Of a DNA stretch of 64,000 bases, positions 8,121-17,092 are shown in pieces. This stretch comes from Candidatus Melainabacteria bacterium (GTDB taxonomy: Bacteria > Cyanobacteriota > Vampirovibrionia > Obscuribacterales > Obscuribacteraceae): NCBI GenBank assembly GCA_016212515.1, contig JACRFZ010000122.1, forward strand, positions 25,228 through 89,227, in the 5' to 3' direction. The position numbers were made by a program, and so were the translations under genes. Every line of letters starts with the position of its first letter. Position 1 is the stretch's first letter. The notes beneath the pieces were generated by a model. It ran no database searches. It was not told the DNA's origin and saw only the letters and a program-made list of their open reading frames with translations.

Positions 8121-9758
8121 ATGAACTCCATCCTCAAGATTATTAAAAGTCGCGGCGCCATTGTTTTTGCCGGACTGGCCATAAGCGTTTTCCTGCTTGT
8201 CATGACCGGGCGCACCATCAAATGGGAAGTTGTAACCAATGCCTTCAAAAGCGCCGTCTGGTTGCCCTGGGTGCCCCTGGCCGTCTTCACTTACATGGTT
8301 GGAATGCTGCTCAGAGGTCTGAGATTGCAGCAACTCGTGGGCAACGAAGCCAATCTAACCGTGGCCACCGCCAGTAATATTATTGCGGTGGGCTACGCCG
8401 TAAATAATATTCTGCCCGCACGCCTGGGAGAATTCGCCCGCGCCGGTATGCTGGCAGAGCGCACCGGTCTGCCCTACGCCCTCTCCCTCACGGTCACCTT
8501 TTTAGAAAGACTACTGGACGGGCTTACCATCTTGTCACTCTTCGTCATTGCCAGCTTCATCACACCCACCCAGGACTGGATGCGCAATGCTTCACAGATT
8601 GCCGCCCTGGCCTTTGCCATGGTTATTCCCTGTGTGATGATGCTGGCCCTTTTCCCGCAAATGTCTCTCTCGCTCATCTCCCAGGTGAGCCATCCGTTTG
8701 GGCGCAAACTGCACCACAAAGCGCTGGCCATTACCACCCAGGTCACAAGAGGCTTCAGTTGTCTGCGTGACGCCGGCTCGGCCATGGTGGTGCTCTTCCT
8801 CAGTTTTCTCATCTGGGGTGTAGAGGGGCTCATGTTTGCCCTGGTTATGCCTTGCTTCCTGATGCTGTTCAGCCCGGTCAAGGCGCTTGCCGTCATGTCT
8901 TTCACCAATCTGGGCATCCTAGTGCCGTCTACGCCGGGCTATCTGGCGGTCTACCACCGCTGTTGCTCGGAAGCACTACAGGCAGTGACAAGCCAACAGG
9001 GAGCCGGCATGCTCACACCTTTTCTACCGGCAGATGTACTGAGAGTGATAATGCCGGTCTCGGTGAACATGGTCGATCCATCTACTGCCATCTCCTATGC
9101 AGTGGTGGTGCACCTCATCTTCTACGCGACCGTCACCATATGGGGTGTCATTGCCATGGCCCGTTACGGCATGGAGCTAGGCACAACAGCAGCCATGGCC
9201 TGGGAAGCGAAACCAGTGCCGCTGCAAGAACTGGAAGCACAAGCCCATAATTTCGCGCTCATCACCTCCACTCCTGTGGTGAAAAACGAGGTTCTCTGCT
9301 TCAAAAAAACTCCGTTTTGGAGGAGCCTGACGGAGGCCATGGTCTTGCCGGCGGAAGAGCATCAACTGCCGCTTTGTGAGGAGGAAAGAGCCCGGGCTCT
9401 TGAGGATGCCACCGACTTTCTCTGCCGGGAAATTTCAAGCTTGCCGCCCAAACTGGCAGGCATGCTCAAGATTGGCACCATCGGTTTCAGAGTTTTGGCA
9501 GCATTGATAAGCTTCAACACTTTTGAGAACCTCAGCCTCAAGAGGCGCTCGGCCATCGTCAACGCCTGGTCATACGGCAAGGTCTCTCTCACCCGCAAAC
9601 TCTTCAAGCCGCTGCGCAGCCTGGCTCTTCTGGCATTCTTCGAAAATGAAGCGGTACAGGCAGCCCTTGAAAAAGCGGCAGGCGCCGGTGCGAATCCGCC
9701 ACTGAAAGCCCCCGAGGAAGGTGCGATAGCGGTCGAGAAAAGCGAGGCAGCCACTTAA
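8121..9758 (+). CDS. LPG-synthase-TM/flippase-like membrane protein (UPF0104 type) with cytosolic tail
   Basis: 545 residues. The first 330 are multi-spanning and carry the family block NNILPARLGEFARAG ... FLERLLDGL, seen in the transmembrane region of lysylphosphatidylglycerol synthase and in UPF0104 proteins, which are thought to move lipids across the membrane. About 200 soluble residues follow (from about 350) with no recognised domain and an A/E-rich end. AGGAAG precedes the ATG. The stop codon directly abuts the ATG of the GMC oxidoreductase gene, so this is the first gene of a four-gene operon that probably makes or transports a lipid. Confidence 0.8.
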   Translation: MNSILKIIKSRGAIVFAGLAISVFLLVMTGRTIKWEVVTNAFKSAVWLPWVPLAVFTYMVGMLLRGLRLQQLVGNEANLTVATASNIIAVGYAVNNILPARLGEFARAGMLAERTGLPYALSLTVTFLERLLDGLTILSLFVIASFITPTQDWMRNASQIAALAFAMVIPCVMMLALFPQMSLSLISQVSHPFGRKLHHKALAITTQVTRGFSCLRDAGSAMVVLFLSFLIWGVEGLMFALVMPCFLMLFSPVKALAVMSFTNLGILVPSTPGYLAVYHRCCSEALQAVTSQQGAGMLTPFLPADVLRVIMPVSVNMVDPSTAISYAVVVHLIFYATVTIWGVIAMARYGMELGTTAAMAWEAKPVPLQELEAQAHNFALITSTPVVKNEVLCFKKTPFWRSLTEAMVLPAEEHQLPLCEEERARALEDATDFLCREISSLPPKLAGMLKIGTIGFRVLAALISFNTFENLSLKRRSAIVNAWSYGKVSLTRKLFKPLRSLALLAFFENEAVQAALEKAAGAGANPPLKAPEEGAIAVEKSEAAT

Positions 9759-11246
9759 ATGAGCCAGATTGAAAAGAAAGAGCGGGGACAGGTTCTCATC
9801 ATCGGCAGTGGCGCCGGTGGTACCACTACCGCCATCACCCTGGCGGAAGCCGGTTTCGATGTAGTCGTGCTGGAAGAAGGGGCCAGGCACCCCCTCACCA
9901 GCTACGGACAACCACCCACAAAAGCCATGAACCAGCTCTACCGCAACCGCGGCATGATGCCTATCATGGGCTCGGTGCCCATTGGTTACGTGGAAGGTCG
10001 CTGTTTGGGAGGCAGCACCGAGATCAACAGCGGCTTCTGGCACCGGCTGCCACCGGAGTTTCTACTGCGCTGGCAGGCGCGCTTTGGCTTGCAAGATTTC
10101 AGCCTGGAAGCCCTGGACGGACATTTTGCCTGGGCCGAAGACAAGCTGAAGGTGCAGGACAGAAACGGTGACTGGCCCAAGTCGACCCAGGTCTTTCAGC
10201 GGGGCATCGAAGCCATGCAATGGTCGGCCCAGGAAGTAAGGCGCGCAGCCTCCGGCTGCGTCAATACCAATGCCTGCGCCGCCGGCTGCCCCAAGGGTGC
10301 CAAGCAAGGCATGAGCGTGGCCATGGTACCGGAAGCGGAAAGCCTGGGCGCCAGGTTCATCACCGGCGCCCGCGCCAAGCTCATAATCAAACACGGCAAC
10401 AAAGTAACGGGAGTGCTGGCCGACATAACCAAACCGGACGGCTCTTCCGATCTGGTGCGCATCGATGCCGACTATGTCTTTGTCTGCGCCGGTCCCACAC
10501 AGACTCCGGCACTGCTGCGCAAAAGCGGCATCAAAGAACATATCGGCGATACTTTCCAAATTCACCCCATGCTGAAAGTAAGCGCCGTCTTCGACGAAGA
10601 CATCGATGCACACAAAAGCGTCATGCCCCTTCTGCAGGTGAAAGAGTTCTGGCCCGATATTTCCCTGGGCGGTTCCTTCTTCTCAGTCGGGCACCTGGCT
10701 ATAAATCTAGCCGACAACTGGCTCACCACCAGTGATGTCATCCAGAATTACCGACGCATGGCCAGTTACTATGTGGGCGTGCGCGGCACCGGCGCCGGCA
10801 CCGTCCGGGCCTCCCTCACCGGCGATGGAGAAGCGGCGCTCAAATATGAGCTCTCGGACGTAGACATCAGACATCTGAGCCAGGGGCTGGCCAGACTCTC
10901 TACTCTGCTTCTGGCAGCAGGCGCCCGCGAGGTTTATCCCTGCGTCTTCGGGCTGCCCAAAATCACCTCCGAACTAAACGCCGTGCGCTGGCTAGATGAA
11001 AGCCTGCCGCGTTCCAGCCTCAGCCTCACCACCGTGCATGGCTTCTCCACCTGCCCAATAGGCGAAAGACCGGAACGCTGCGCGGCCGATTCCTTCGGCA
11101 AAGTGCATGGTCTGAAGAACCTCTATCTGTCCGATGCCAGCATGTTGCCAGATTCTCCCGGCATCAACCCTCAGGGAACAATTATGGCCATCGCCAGACG
11201 CAATGCTCTGCACTTTGCAGAAACACACAACCAACAGGGAACGTAA
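9759..11246 (+). CDS. GMC-family FAD oxidoreductase (long-chain alcohol/sterol oxidase-like)
   Basis: 495 residues. FAD-binding GSGAGG lies at 16-21 with an acidic residue at the end of the second strand (VVVLEEG). The C-terminus has the GMC signature around HGFSTCPIGE and DSPGINPQGTIMAIARRNA. A Cys-containing segment GCVNTNACAAGCPKGAKQG (about 167-185) is typical of the subgroup of long-chain alcohol and cholesterol-type oxidases. The expected reaction is oxidation of an alcohol to an aldehyde or ketone with FAD. The gene is translationally fused to the flippase gene (TAA-ATG) and 12 bp from the next dehydrogenase. Confidence 0.85.
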   Translation: MSQIEKKERGQVLIIGSGAGGTTTAITLAEAGFDVVVLEEGARHPLTSYGQPPTKAMNQLYRNRGMMPIMGSVPIGYVEGRCLGGSTEINSGFWHRLPPEFLLRWQARFGLQDFSLEALDGHFAWAEDKLKVQDRNGDWPKSTQVFQRGIEAMQWSAQEVRRAASGCVNTNACAAGCPKGAKQGMSVAMVPEAESLGARFITGARAKLIIKHGNKVTGVLADITKPDGSSDLVRIDADYVFVCAGPTQTPALLRKSGIKEHIGDTFQIHPMLKVSAVFDEDIDAHKSVMPLLQVKEFWPDISLGGSFFSVGHLAINLADNWLTTSDVIQNYRRMASYYVGVRGTGAGTVRASLTGDGEAALKYELSDVDIRHLSQGLARLSTLLLAAGAREVYPCVFGLPKITSELNAVRWLDESLPRSSLSLTTVHGFSTCPIGERPERCAADSFGKVHGLKNLYLSDASMLPDSPGINPQGTIMAIARRNALHFAETHNQQGT

Positions 11247-11258
11247 GGGGAGGAATCG

Positions 11259-12335
11259 ATGAGTGAAAAACCGGCCCTGGTCACCGGCGTACCCGGCTGG
11301 CTGGGAAGCAAGCTTGTAGAGAGCCTGATAAGCGGGCTGCCCGAAGTTAAGGGGCTGGAAAATCCCGCACCACGCTTGGTGCGAGCCCTGGCCCTGCCGG
11401 GAGCCGATACGGCGGAATTAGAAAGACAATTTTCCAGTCAGGGTGGCGCTACTCTGGAAGTAGTACGCGGCGACCTGGCCAAAGACGACGCCAGTGAAAA
11501 CGGGCTGGACAAACTCTTCCAAGACGCCGAAGGCGGCACGGTTTTTCACGTAGCCGGTGTTATTCACCCCACAAGAGGCGTGAAAGAATTTTATGATGTG
11601 AATGTGGAAGGCACTCGTCGCATGCTGGAAAAGGCGGAGCAAGCCGGTGTCAAACGCTTCATTCACGTTTCATCAAATTCACCAATCGGTGTAGCCAGGG
11701 CCGGTCAGACCATCTTTGATGAGAGCAGCCCCTATAACCCTTACATGAATTACGGCAAAAGCAAAAAGCTGGCGGAAGACCTGGTCAATGCCGCCGCCGG
11801 CAAAATTGAAACGGTCATTATTCGCCCGCCATGGTTTTACGGCACCGGACAGCCGCCCCGGCAGACACTCTTCTTTACCATGATCAAAGACGGCAAGGCA
11901 CCCATAGTGGGAAGCGGCAACAATCTTCGCTCCATGGCTTATGTGGACAATATCTGCCAGGGTCTCCTGCTCTGCGAGCGAGTGGCAGGCGCCGCCGGTC
12001 GCACCTATTGGATCGCAGACCAGGAGCCCTATACGATGAATCAAATCGTGGATACCATTGAGAAGGTCTTGAGCAAAGACTTCAACATCGCCTGCCGGGG
12101 CAGCCGCATGCGCTTACCGGATCTAGCATCGGAAGTGGCTCTCATGGTCGATGCCGGACTGCAAGGAGCCGGGCTGTACCATCAGAAATTTCACGTGCTT
12201 TCGGAAATGAATAAAAACATTGCCTGTTCCATTAAACGGGCCGAGCAGGAGTTGGGCTACAAACCCACGGTGGCTCTGGAAGAGGGTATGCGAAGGAGTA
12301 TAGATTGGATTCTGAAGCGCGGTCAGAAAATCTAA
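11259..12335 (+). CDS. NAD(P)-dependent epimerase/3beta-HSD-type dehydrogenase
   Basis: 358 residues of the extended SDR type: a glycine-rich loop TGVPGWLG at 9-16 and the catalytic YxxxK (YMNYGKSKK) with an upstream Ser cluster (HVSSNSPIG). Extended SDRs act on nucleotide sugars or, in the 3beta-HSD branch, on hydroxysteroids and related alicyclic alcohols. Pairing with a GMC oxidase and a flippase-like protein favours a lipid substrate. A GGGGAGG box lies seven bases upstream of the ATG. The last 31 bases overlap the start of the next gene. Confidence 0.85.
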   Translation: MSEKPALVTGVPGWLGSKLVESLISGLPEVKGLENPAPRLVRALALPGADTAELERQFSSQGGATLEVVRGDLAKDDASENGLDKLFQDAEGGTVFHVAGVIHPTRGVKEFYDVNVEGTRRMLEKAEQAGVKRFIHVSSNSPIGVARAGQTIFDESSPYNPYMNYGKSKKLAEDLVNAAAGKIETVIIRPPWFYGTGQPPRQTLFFTMIKDGKAPIVGSGNNLRSMAYVDNICQGLLLCERVAGAAGRTYWIADQEPYTMNQIVDTIEKVLSKDFNIACRGSRMRLPDLASEVALMVDAGLQGAGLYHQKFHVLSEMNKNIACSIKRAEQELGYKPTVALEEGMRRSIDWILKRGQKI

Positions 12336-13870
12336 CCGGCCGGCAGCCCCCGCGGCAGAATCGGTCAGGTCTAATCTTCAAGTCGGTCCTGGCTCTCTCC
12401 GGTCTGGGAGTGCTCATTGCTTACTGGCTATTCTTCAGTTACGCCGTCAAGCAAGGTCAGGCAATAGAATACGAAGGGCCCTGCCTCTGGGGTGCCTATC
12501 GCATCGCCCACGGGCTCAACCCTTATCCACTCGAGAGCCTCAGCCAGAGCCCTTATGCAGTACTAATCTATCCACCGGTCTACTTCTATCTGGCTTCAAT
12601 CTTTTTGCACGGCGAGCCTTCCTACTTGATGCCTCGCCTCATTTCCATGGCGGCAAGCCTGGGCACGGCAGCACTATACTACGCCTTTCTGCGCAGCCTC
12701 ACTCTCAGCCGGTTGGCATCCATGAGCGGCAGCGTACTCTTGATGAGCTTCATGGCTATCTGGCTCTGGTCCGCCAAAGGAAGAGTGGACGCACTATCCA
12801 TCACTCTCACCTGCCTGGGACTATATCTATACGGCGCCGCCACTAAAAGCAATAAAGCCACAAACCTCATTCTGAGCGCTGTAAGCCTCATGCTTGCCAC
12901 CATGACCAAACAGCCTTCCGCCCTCTTTGTACCGGCGCTGGCCCTGGATCTGCTTTGCCGGAAGAGGTTCAAGCACCTGCTTCTCTTCTGCGGCTCCTAC
13001 CTGCTCTGCCTCGGCTCAAGCATACTGGCCATGCAGGCTGCCACCCAGGGAGGCTTCCTTGCTCATATGCGCTTTGCCTCCCATATGCCCTTCGAATGGC
13101 GCTATCTCTTTGAGCGATTGGCTCTCATGGCTAGCGATCTACCCAAGTTCTTGCTGGCCGGAATTGCCGCATTATCACTCCTATTGAAAAACAAACTGCG
13201 CCAGGGGCAGGAAGACAACTTGAGACTGGCTTTGCTCATGCTTCTCACTACCATTCCCGCCACCTTCTACACAGCCGGCACCGCCTATTCCAACGTCAAC
13301 CACTTCCTGGTGGCGCTTCTGCCTCTGCCGCTAATCATTGTGCTGGCCATGGAAGGCAGCCGCCCGGCGCAAGAAAAGTCAGACCTCTGGAGCCGCCTCT
13401 TTGCTTTTTTGACCGGTACTACCCTCATCTTGTCAAGCCTGATCATTGTCTTTCTTGGCTTTGCACAATTTGCTCAGGGTCCCCAGGGTAAGGTCTTAAA
13501 CCTGAGCACGCCGGTCAAGGTGGAAGACTTTAAAAACCTGGTGCAGGGCAAAGCGGTGCTGTGCGAAGACGCCGGTTACAACATTCTGTACGGGGCCAAT
13601 GCCGAGCCTGTGGACATCACCACCTTCATACAGGTGCTTGGGCTGGATGGACCGCAGGCCGTCGACATGCTCAAGAAAGTGCAAGGGCGCCAGTACGCCG
13701 CCATTGTCATCAACCACAAAGAGATGGACGGTACCAGGTCGGCCAGACAGTGGAGCCGCTCCATCACCGACGCCATCACGGAAAATTACAGCCTGCTTGG
13801 GCAAATAAACGGCAACTGCGAAGCCCAGGACGTCTTTATCCCCAAAAGCTCGCCGGTGCTTACCAAATGA
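12305..13870 (+). CDS. GT-C-type polytopic membrane glycosyltransferase
   Basis: 521 residues, with about ten hydrophobic helices. Early residues AIEYEGPCLWGAYRIAHGLNPYP form the first large loop, with acidic residues as in GT39/GT-C enzymes that use polyprenyl-phosphate sugars. The last 120 residues are a soluble periplasmic-side domain. The start is TTG (12305) with AAGGAG seven bases ahead. It overlaps the epimerase gene by 31 bp, which suggests coupling. Substrate is unknown. It is the last gene of the operon and might glycosylate the lipid made upstream. Confidence 0.7.
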   Translation: MDSEARSENLTGRQPPRQNRSGLIFKSVLALSGLGVLIAYWLFFSYAVKQGQAIEYEGPCLWGAYRIAHGLNPYPLESLSQSPYAVLIYPPVYFYLASIFLHGEPSYLMPRLISMAASLGTAALYYAFLRSLTLSRLASMSGSVLLMSFMAIWLWSAKGRVDALSITLTCLGLYLYGAATKSNKATNLILSAVSLMLATMTKQPSALFVPALALDLLCRKRFKHLLLFCGSYLLCLGSSILAMQAATQGGFLAHMRFASHMPFEWRYLFERLALMASDLPKFLLAGIAALSLLLKNKLRQGQEDNLRLALLMLLTTIPATFYTAGTAYSNVNHFLVALLPLPLIIVLAMEGSRPAQEKSDLWSRLFAFLTGTTLILSSLIIVFLGFAQFAQGPQGKVLNLSTPVKVEDFKNLVQGKAVLCEDAGYNILYGANAEPVDITTFIQVLGLDGPQAVDMLKKVQGRQYAAIVINHKEMDGTRSARQWSRSITDAITENYSLLGQINGNCEAQDVFIPKSSPVLTK

Positions 13871-13959
13871 CCCAAGTTGCACCATTACTATAATTGATTC
13901 ACCCGGGTCGATTTGAGGCACATGGACTTATAATAGGGGCACTCAGAGTCAGAGGGATT

Positions 13960-15579
13960 ATGGCAGAGGGTAAAACCGGCACCGGTACAAAAGAACCTCA
14001 CAAGAGCGGACGGGAACGTCTGCGGGAGCTTTCCGGCAACGAGCGGTGGAAGCACCTCTTTCCGCCATTAAAAGACGAGAGAGCCGCGATGGAAGATTTG
14101 CGGAAAGACCTGGCGGAAGTTCCGGTTCTAGCAATAGACGGCACCGTCACCAACACTTACGACAAGCTGGAGGCTGAGAACCTCAGCCGCAAAGACAAAG
14201 ATCTAATCTGGCATTGCCTGGCCCTGGTGCGCGAGGCCTATATCAAGCTGGAAGAAGAAGAAGGCAAGCCCAGTGTCGGCTCTATCGGCAACAGCAACGG
14301 TAACGGTAACGGCAACAACGCCGGCTATCAGTGGAACATGAACTGGAAGCATACCCGCGCCGAACTGGATCAGGTGCTGGAAGCAGGACGCTGCCTCGGT
14401 CTTGGTCCGGAAGAATGTCGCGACGCCATGATTGCTTCCATCTTTTCAGACGCCATCAAAAATCGCTCCAACTTCATCATCCACAATATTCACGGGGCAG
14501 AAGCGGCAGCACTTGTGCTCTCCTATTTCTTCGACCCGGAGAATCCGGATGAGATGCGCACCGTAGAAAGAATTGTCGTAGCGGTCAAACAGCATCAAAT
14601 CGCACCGCCGGAATTCATGGCCAGAACAGTGGCGGTGCTCTTGACCCGTAAGTTTGGGCTGGAGTCCTTTGATCGCCTGATCAGCCACGGCAACACCATG
14701 GAACTAGCCAAGAATAAATTGAACCGCCGGGTGGTTTCCATCTACAGCAAAATTCGCCTGCCCTACGACAAGCATCATCTGGCAGAAGATCTACTCACCA
14801 TCAACTTTACCGACGATGAGAGAGCAATGCTGAAAGAAATCGGCATCGAAGATTGGTATGTGCCTCATCCCGAAGTACACGACTCCGTCATCGCCCACGC
14901 CCTCATCGCCGGCGATCATTCCATCAACTACAATAACCCCGACGGCTTTGCAAAAATAGCCCTGATTCGGGGACCCTTCACCGAGAGTTATTTCGAAGAC
15001 GGCACCATATATGACTCCCTTGAGTCTGCCATGGCCAGCTTCGGTGATTCCTACAACATTCTTCTACCGGCAGCCCGTTCTCTTGCCCTCAAAGGCATTC
15101 GCCGCACACACATTGCAGTCACCCGGGTGCTGCGCATCATGACCGAACTTTTCGCAGGTATCACCATTGGTCCCAGAGAAATGCGAAAAGCCCAGGAAGG
15201 GGCGGAACTGGTCAGACAGGCCATGGAAAGAGCGCGAGTAAAGAATCCCGAAATATTTGAAAAGGCAGCCGGCTACAGCTCCGAGGAGGGGCATCGCAAC
15301 CGCGATAAGGCGGTGGAGAAAGTCGGCTTGATTCTCAGTGAATGGCAAGCCCAGTACGGCGATATTCCCTTCAGCGAACGTGAACCCAGTCAATCGGAGC
15401 CTGGTCCCGGACGCTTACCCTTCTGGAACACCCCCCTGCGCTATCCACTTCGCAACCAGCAAGGCGAGCCCATCGCCTCCAGTCTTACCGACCTGGAACA
15501 GCGACAACTAGCCTTTGCCTGCCGCATCAGAGAGATTGCCGTAGAACTTCTGCGGGCAGAACAGTGGTTCTTTTGCTGA
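13960..15579 (+). CDS. Putative HD-domain-like metal hydrolase of unknown function
   Basis: About 539 residues. An ATG at 13960 with AGAGGG just before it was preferred to the upstream alternative at 13894. A low-complexity GNSNGNGNGNN run lies near residue 110. Then come NIHGAEAAALVLSYFFD, VAVKQHQIAPPEF, and HPEVHDSVIAHALIAGDHS followed by NNPDGFAKIALIRGP. The spaced His/Asp residues resemble an HD-domain metal site, but order and spacing are not canonical. A histidine-kinase-like gene follows 136 bp downstream. Function is not known. Confidence 0.45.
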   Translation: MAEGKTGTGTKEPHKSGRERLRELSGNERWKHLFPPLKDERAAMEDLRKDLAEVPVLAIDGTVTNTYDKLEAENLSRKDKDLIWHCLALVREAYIKLEEEEGKPSVGSIGNSNGNGNGNNAGYQWNMNWKHTRAELDQVLEAGRCLGLGPEECRDAMIASIFSDAIKNRSNFIIHNIHGAEAAALVLSYFFDPENPDEMRTVERIVVAVKQHQIAPPEFMARTVAVLLTRKFGLESFDRLISHGNTMELAKNKLNRRVVSIYSKIRLPYDKHHLAEDLLTINFTDDERAMLKEIGIEDWYVPHPEVHDSVIAHALIAGDHSINYNNPDGFAKIALIRGPFTESYFEDGTIYDSLESAMASFGDSYNILLPAARSLALKGIRRTHIAVTRVLRIMTELFAGITIGPREMRKAQEGAELVRQAMERARVKNPEIFEKAAGYSSEEGHRNRDKAVEKVGLILSEWQAQYGDIPFSEREPSQSEPGPGRLPFWNTPLRYPLRNQQGEPIASSLTDLEQRQLAFACRIREIAVELLRAEQWFFC

Positions 15580-15643
15580 AGCCGCTGGACTGAGCCAGGA
15601 AGAATCGCCATTTTTCAGGAAAAGCGCCAGGTTGGCAATATTG

Positions 15644-15665
15644 ACCACCCATTTGAATGGGTGGT
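15644..15665. other. 10-bp perfect inverted repeat between HD-like and kinase-like genes
   Basis: ACCACCCATT and AATGGGTGGT are separated by two bases, giving a strong hairpin (8 bp plus loop) about 50 bases before the kinase-like gene. No T-run follows, so it is not a classic intrinsic terminator. It could be a protein-binding site or an RNA hairpin ending the upstream transcript. Confidence 0.4.
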
Positions 15666-15715
15666 AGCATTTCCCAAGAGTCATTTACCTGTAATAAAGT
15701 GTCCTGGATGTCCCC

Positions 15716-17077
15716 GTGGAAGTAATCGCATCGGTCGACGGCAACGGCAAAGTACTGAGCATCAGCCAAAACTCGTTCGAGGCCTGGAAACTGTCTGCCG
15801 ATGAATTGGTGGGTCGGTCCATCTTCGACATTCTCTATCCGGAAGACATGATGGCCGCACAACAGGCGCTGTTGTCAGCCACATTCATGAAGCAACCGAC
15901 CCAATTCGAATGCCGGGTAGTCAGGCGCGACGCAATAGTAGTGCCCATGTACTGGACGGCCCAGTGGTCCGACATGGACGATGCCATGCTCATGGTGGCC
16001 CAAGACCATATAAAACCCAAGGACGGCGAAGACCCTTTCAGAGAAGCGCGCGAGACCATGCGTTTTCTCATGGAAAGCTTGCCCCTGGGTTTGTTTCTAG
16101 CCACCGTGGACGGAAAAATCGACTTTGCCAACAAAAATTTGGAAACCCTCATGGAAACCGGTGCCCTCGGACTGAGCGAGAGATTGATCCGCTCCGTCTT
16201 CCCGATGGATGTAAGAGTGGGAGCCTCCGGCGACAGCGCTTACGGTGCTTACATAGACAGAAAGACCCAGATGCGCGTACTGACCGCTAAACAACGGGAA
16301 TTGCCTATCGAGTTTTCCCTGCGCAGAGTCAATGTGGGCGGGTTGCCCATGTACCTGGGCACCGTCTTGAACACAAGCGAGCGTTTTGAATTGCAGCGCA
16401 TGCGCCAGAAATTCATCGATAGCGTGCAGGTGCAAATTAAGGCACCGCTGGCCGCCATTATGATGCATATTGAGCTGACCCTGGAGGGCGTACACGGCAA
16501 CCTCAACGAACAGGGTAAACGACGGGCAGAAACCATTCTGCGCGACATCCAGGAAATGATGAACGCCATCGAAGGCATTCTGGAAGTAAACAAACTACAG
16601 TCCGGCACCTTCGAGTTGGATCTAACCCCCAACAACATCATGGTCCTTTTACGGCAAGCCCTTATGGCCATGCTTTCCGAGATAAGAGAGAAAGAACTAG
16701 TGCTGGAAATAAACGGACCGGAACTGGCCGTGATGGTGGACGAAGAGAAGATCATGACCGTGGTCATGACCCTTTTTGCCAACGCCGTGCGCTATTCACC
16801 CCACGGTTCAAAAGTGCGCGTGCAGATAATCGATGCCGAAGATAAGGCCCGGGTCGAAATTATCGACCGCGGTCCCGGTATGACCGACGATCAAAAAGAC
16901 GCTCTCTTTGATCCGCTCAGACAGCCGACGGTCACCGAGGGTGGTGGCAGCGGGAATCTCGGCACAATTCTTGCCGCCAAGCAAATCGTAGAAAAGCACG
17001 GCGGCACCATGGGCGTAATTAGCCACCAGGGCGCCGGCAGCAATTTCTGGTTTGACCTGCCGAAAGCGGCTGATTAA
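15716..17077 (+). CDS. PAS-PAS histidine-kinase-like protein lacking the phospho-acceptor His
   Basis: 453 residues: two PAS-like domains (about 1-100 and 115-225), a dimerisation-helix region (about 228-300) and a HATPase domain (about 330-450). The ATP site looks intact, with an N-box (FANAVRYSPHG), a G1 box (DRGPGM) and a G2 box (GSGNLGTILAAKQIVEKHGG). At the place of the H-box (normally VSHELRTPL) it reads VQVQIKAPL, so Val 239 replaces the phospho-acceptor His. It is soluble, with no transmembrane helix. It may be a pseudokinase regulator, or it may act through a partner. The GTG start has no clear ribosome-binding site. Confidence 0.75.
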   Translation: MEVIASVDGNGKVLSISQNSFEAWKLSADELVGRSIFDILYPEDMMAAQQALLSATFMKQPTQFECRVVRRDAIVVPMYWTAQWSDMDDAMLMVAQDHIKPKDGEDPFREARETMRFLMESLPLGLFLATVDGKIDFANKNLETLMETGALGLSERLIRSVFPMDVRVGASGDSAYGAYIDRKTQMRVLTAKQRELPIEFSLRRVNVGGLPMYLGTVLNTSERFELQRMRQKFIDSVQVQIKAPLAAIMMHIELTLEGVHGNLNEQGKRRAETILRDIQEMMNAIEGILEVNKLQSGTFELDLTPNNIMVLLRQALMAMLSEIREKELVLEINGPELAVMVDEEKIMTVVMTLFANAVRYSPHGSKVRVQIIDAEDKARVEIIDRGPGMTDDQKDALFDPLRQPTVTEGGGSGNLGTILAAKQIVEKHGGTMGVISHQGAGSNFWFDLPKAAD

Positions 17078-17092
17078 CTTAGATAACTCTAT

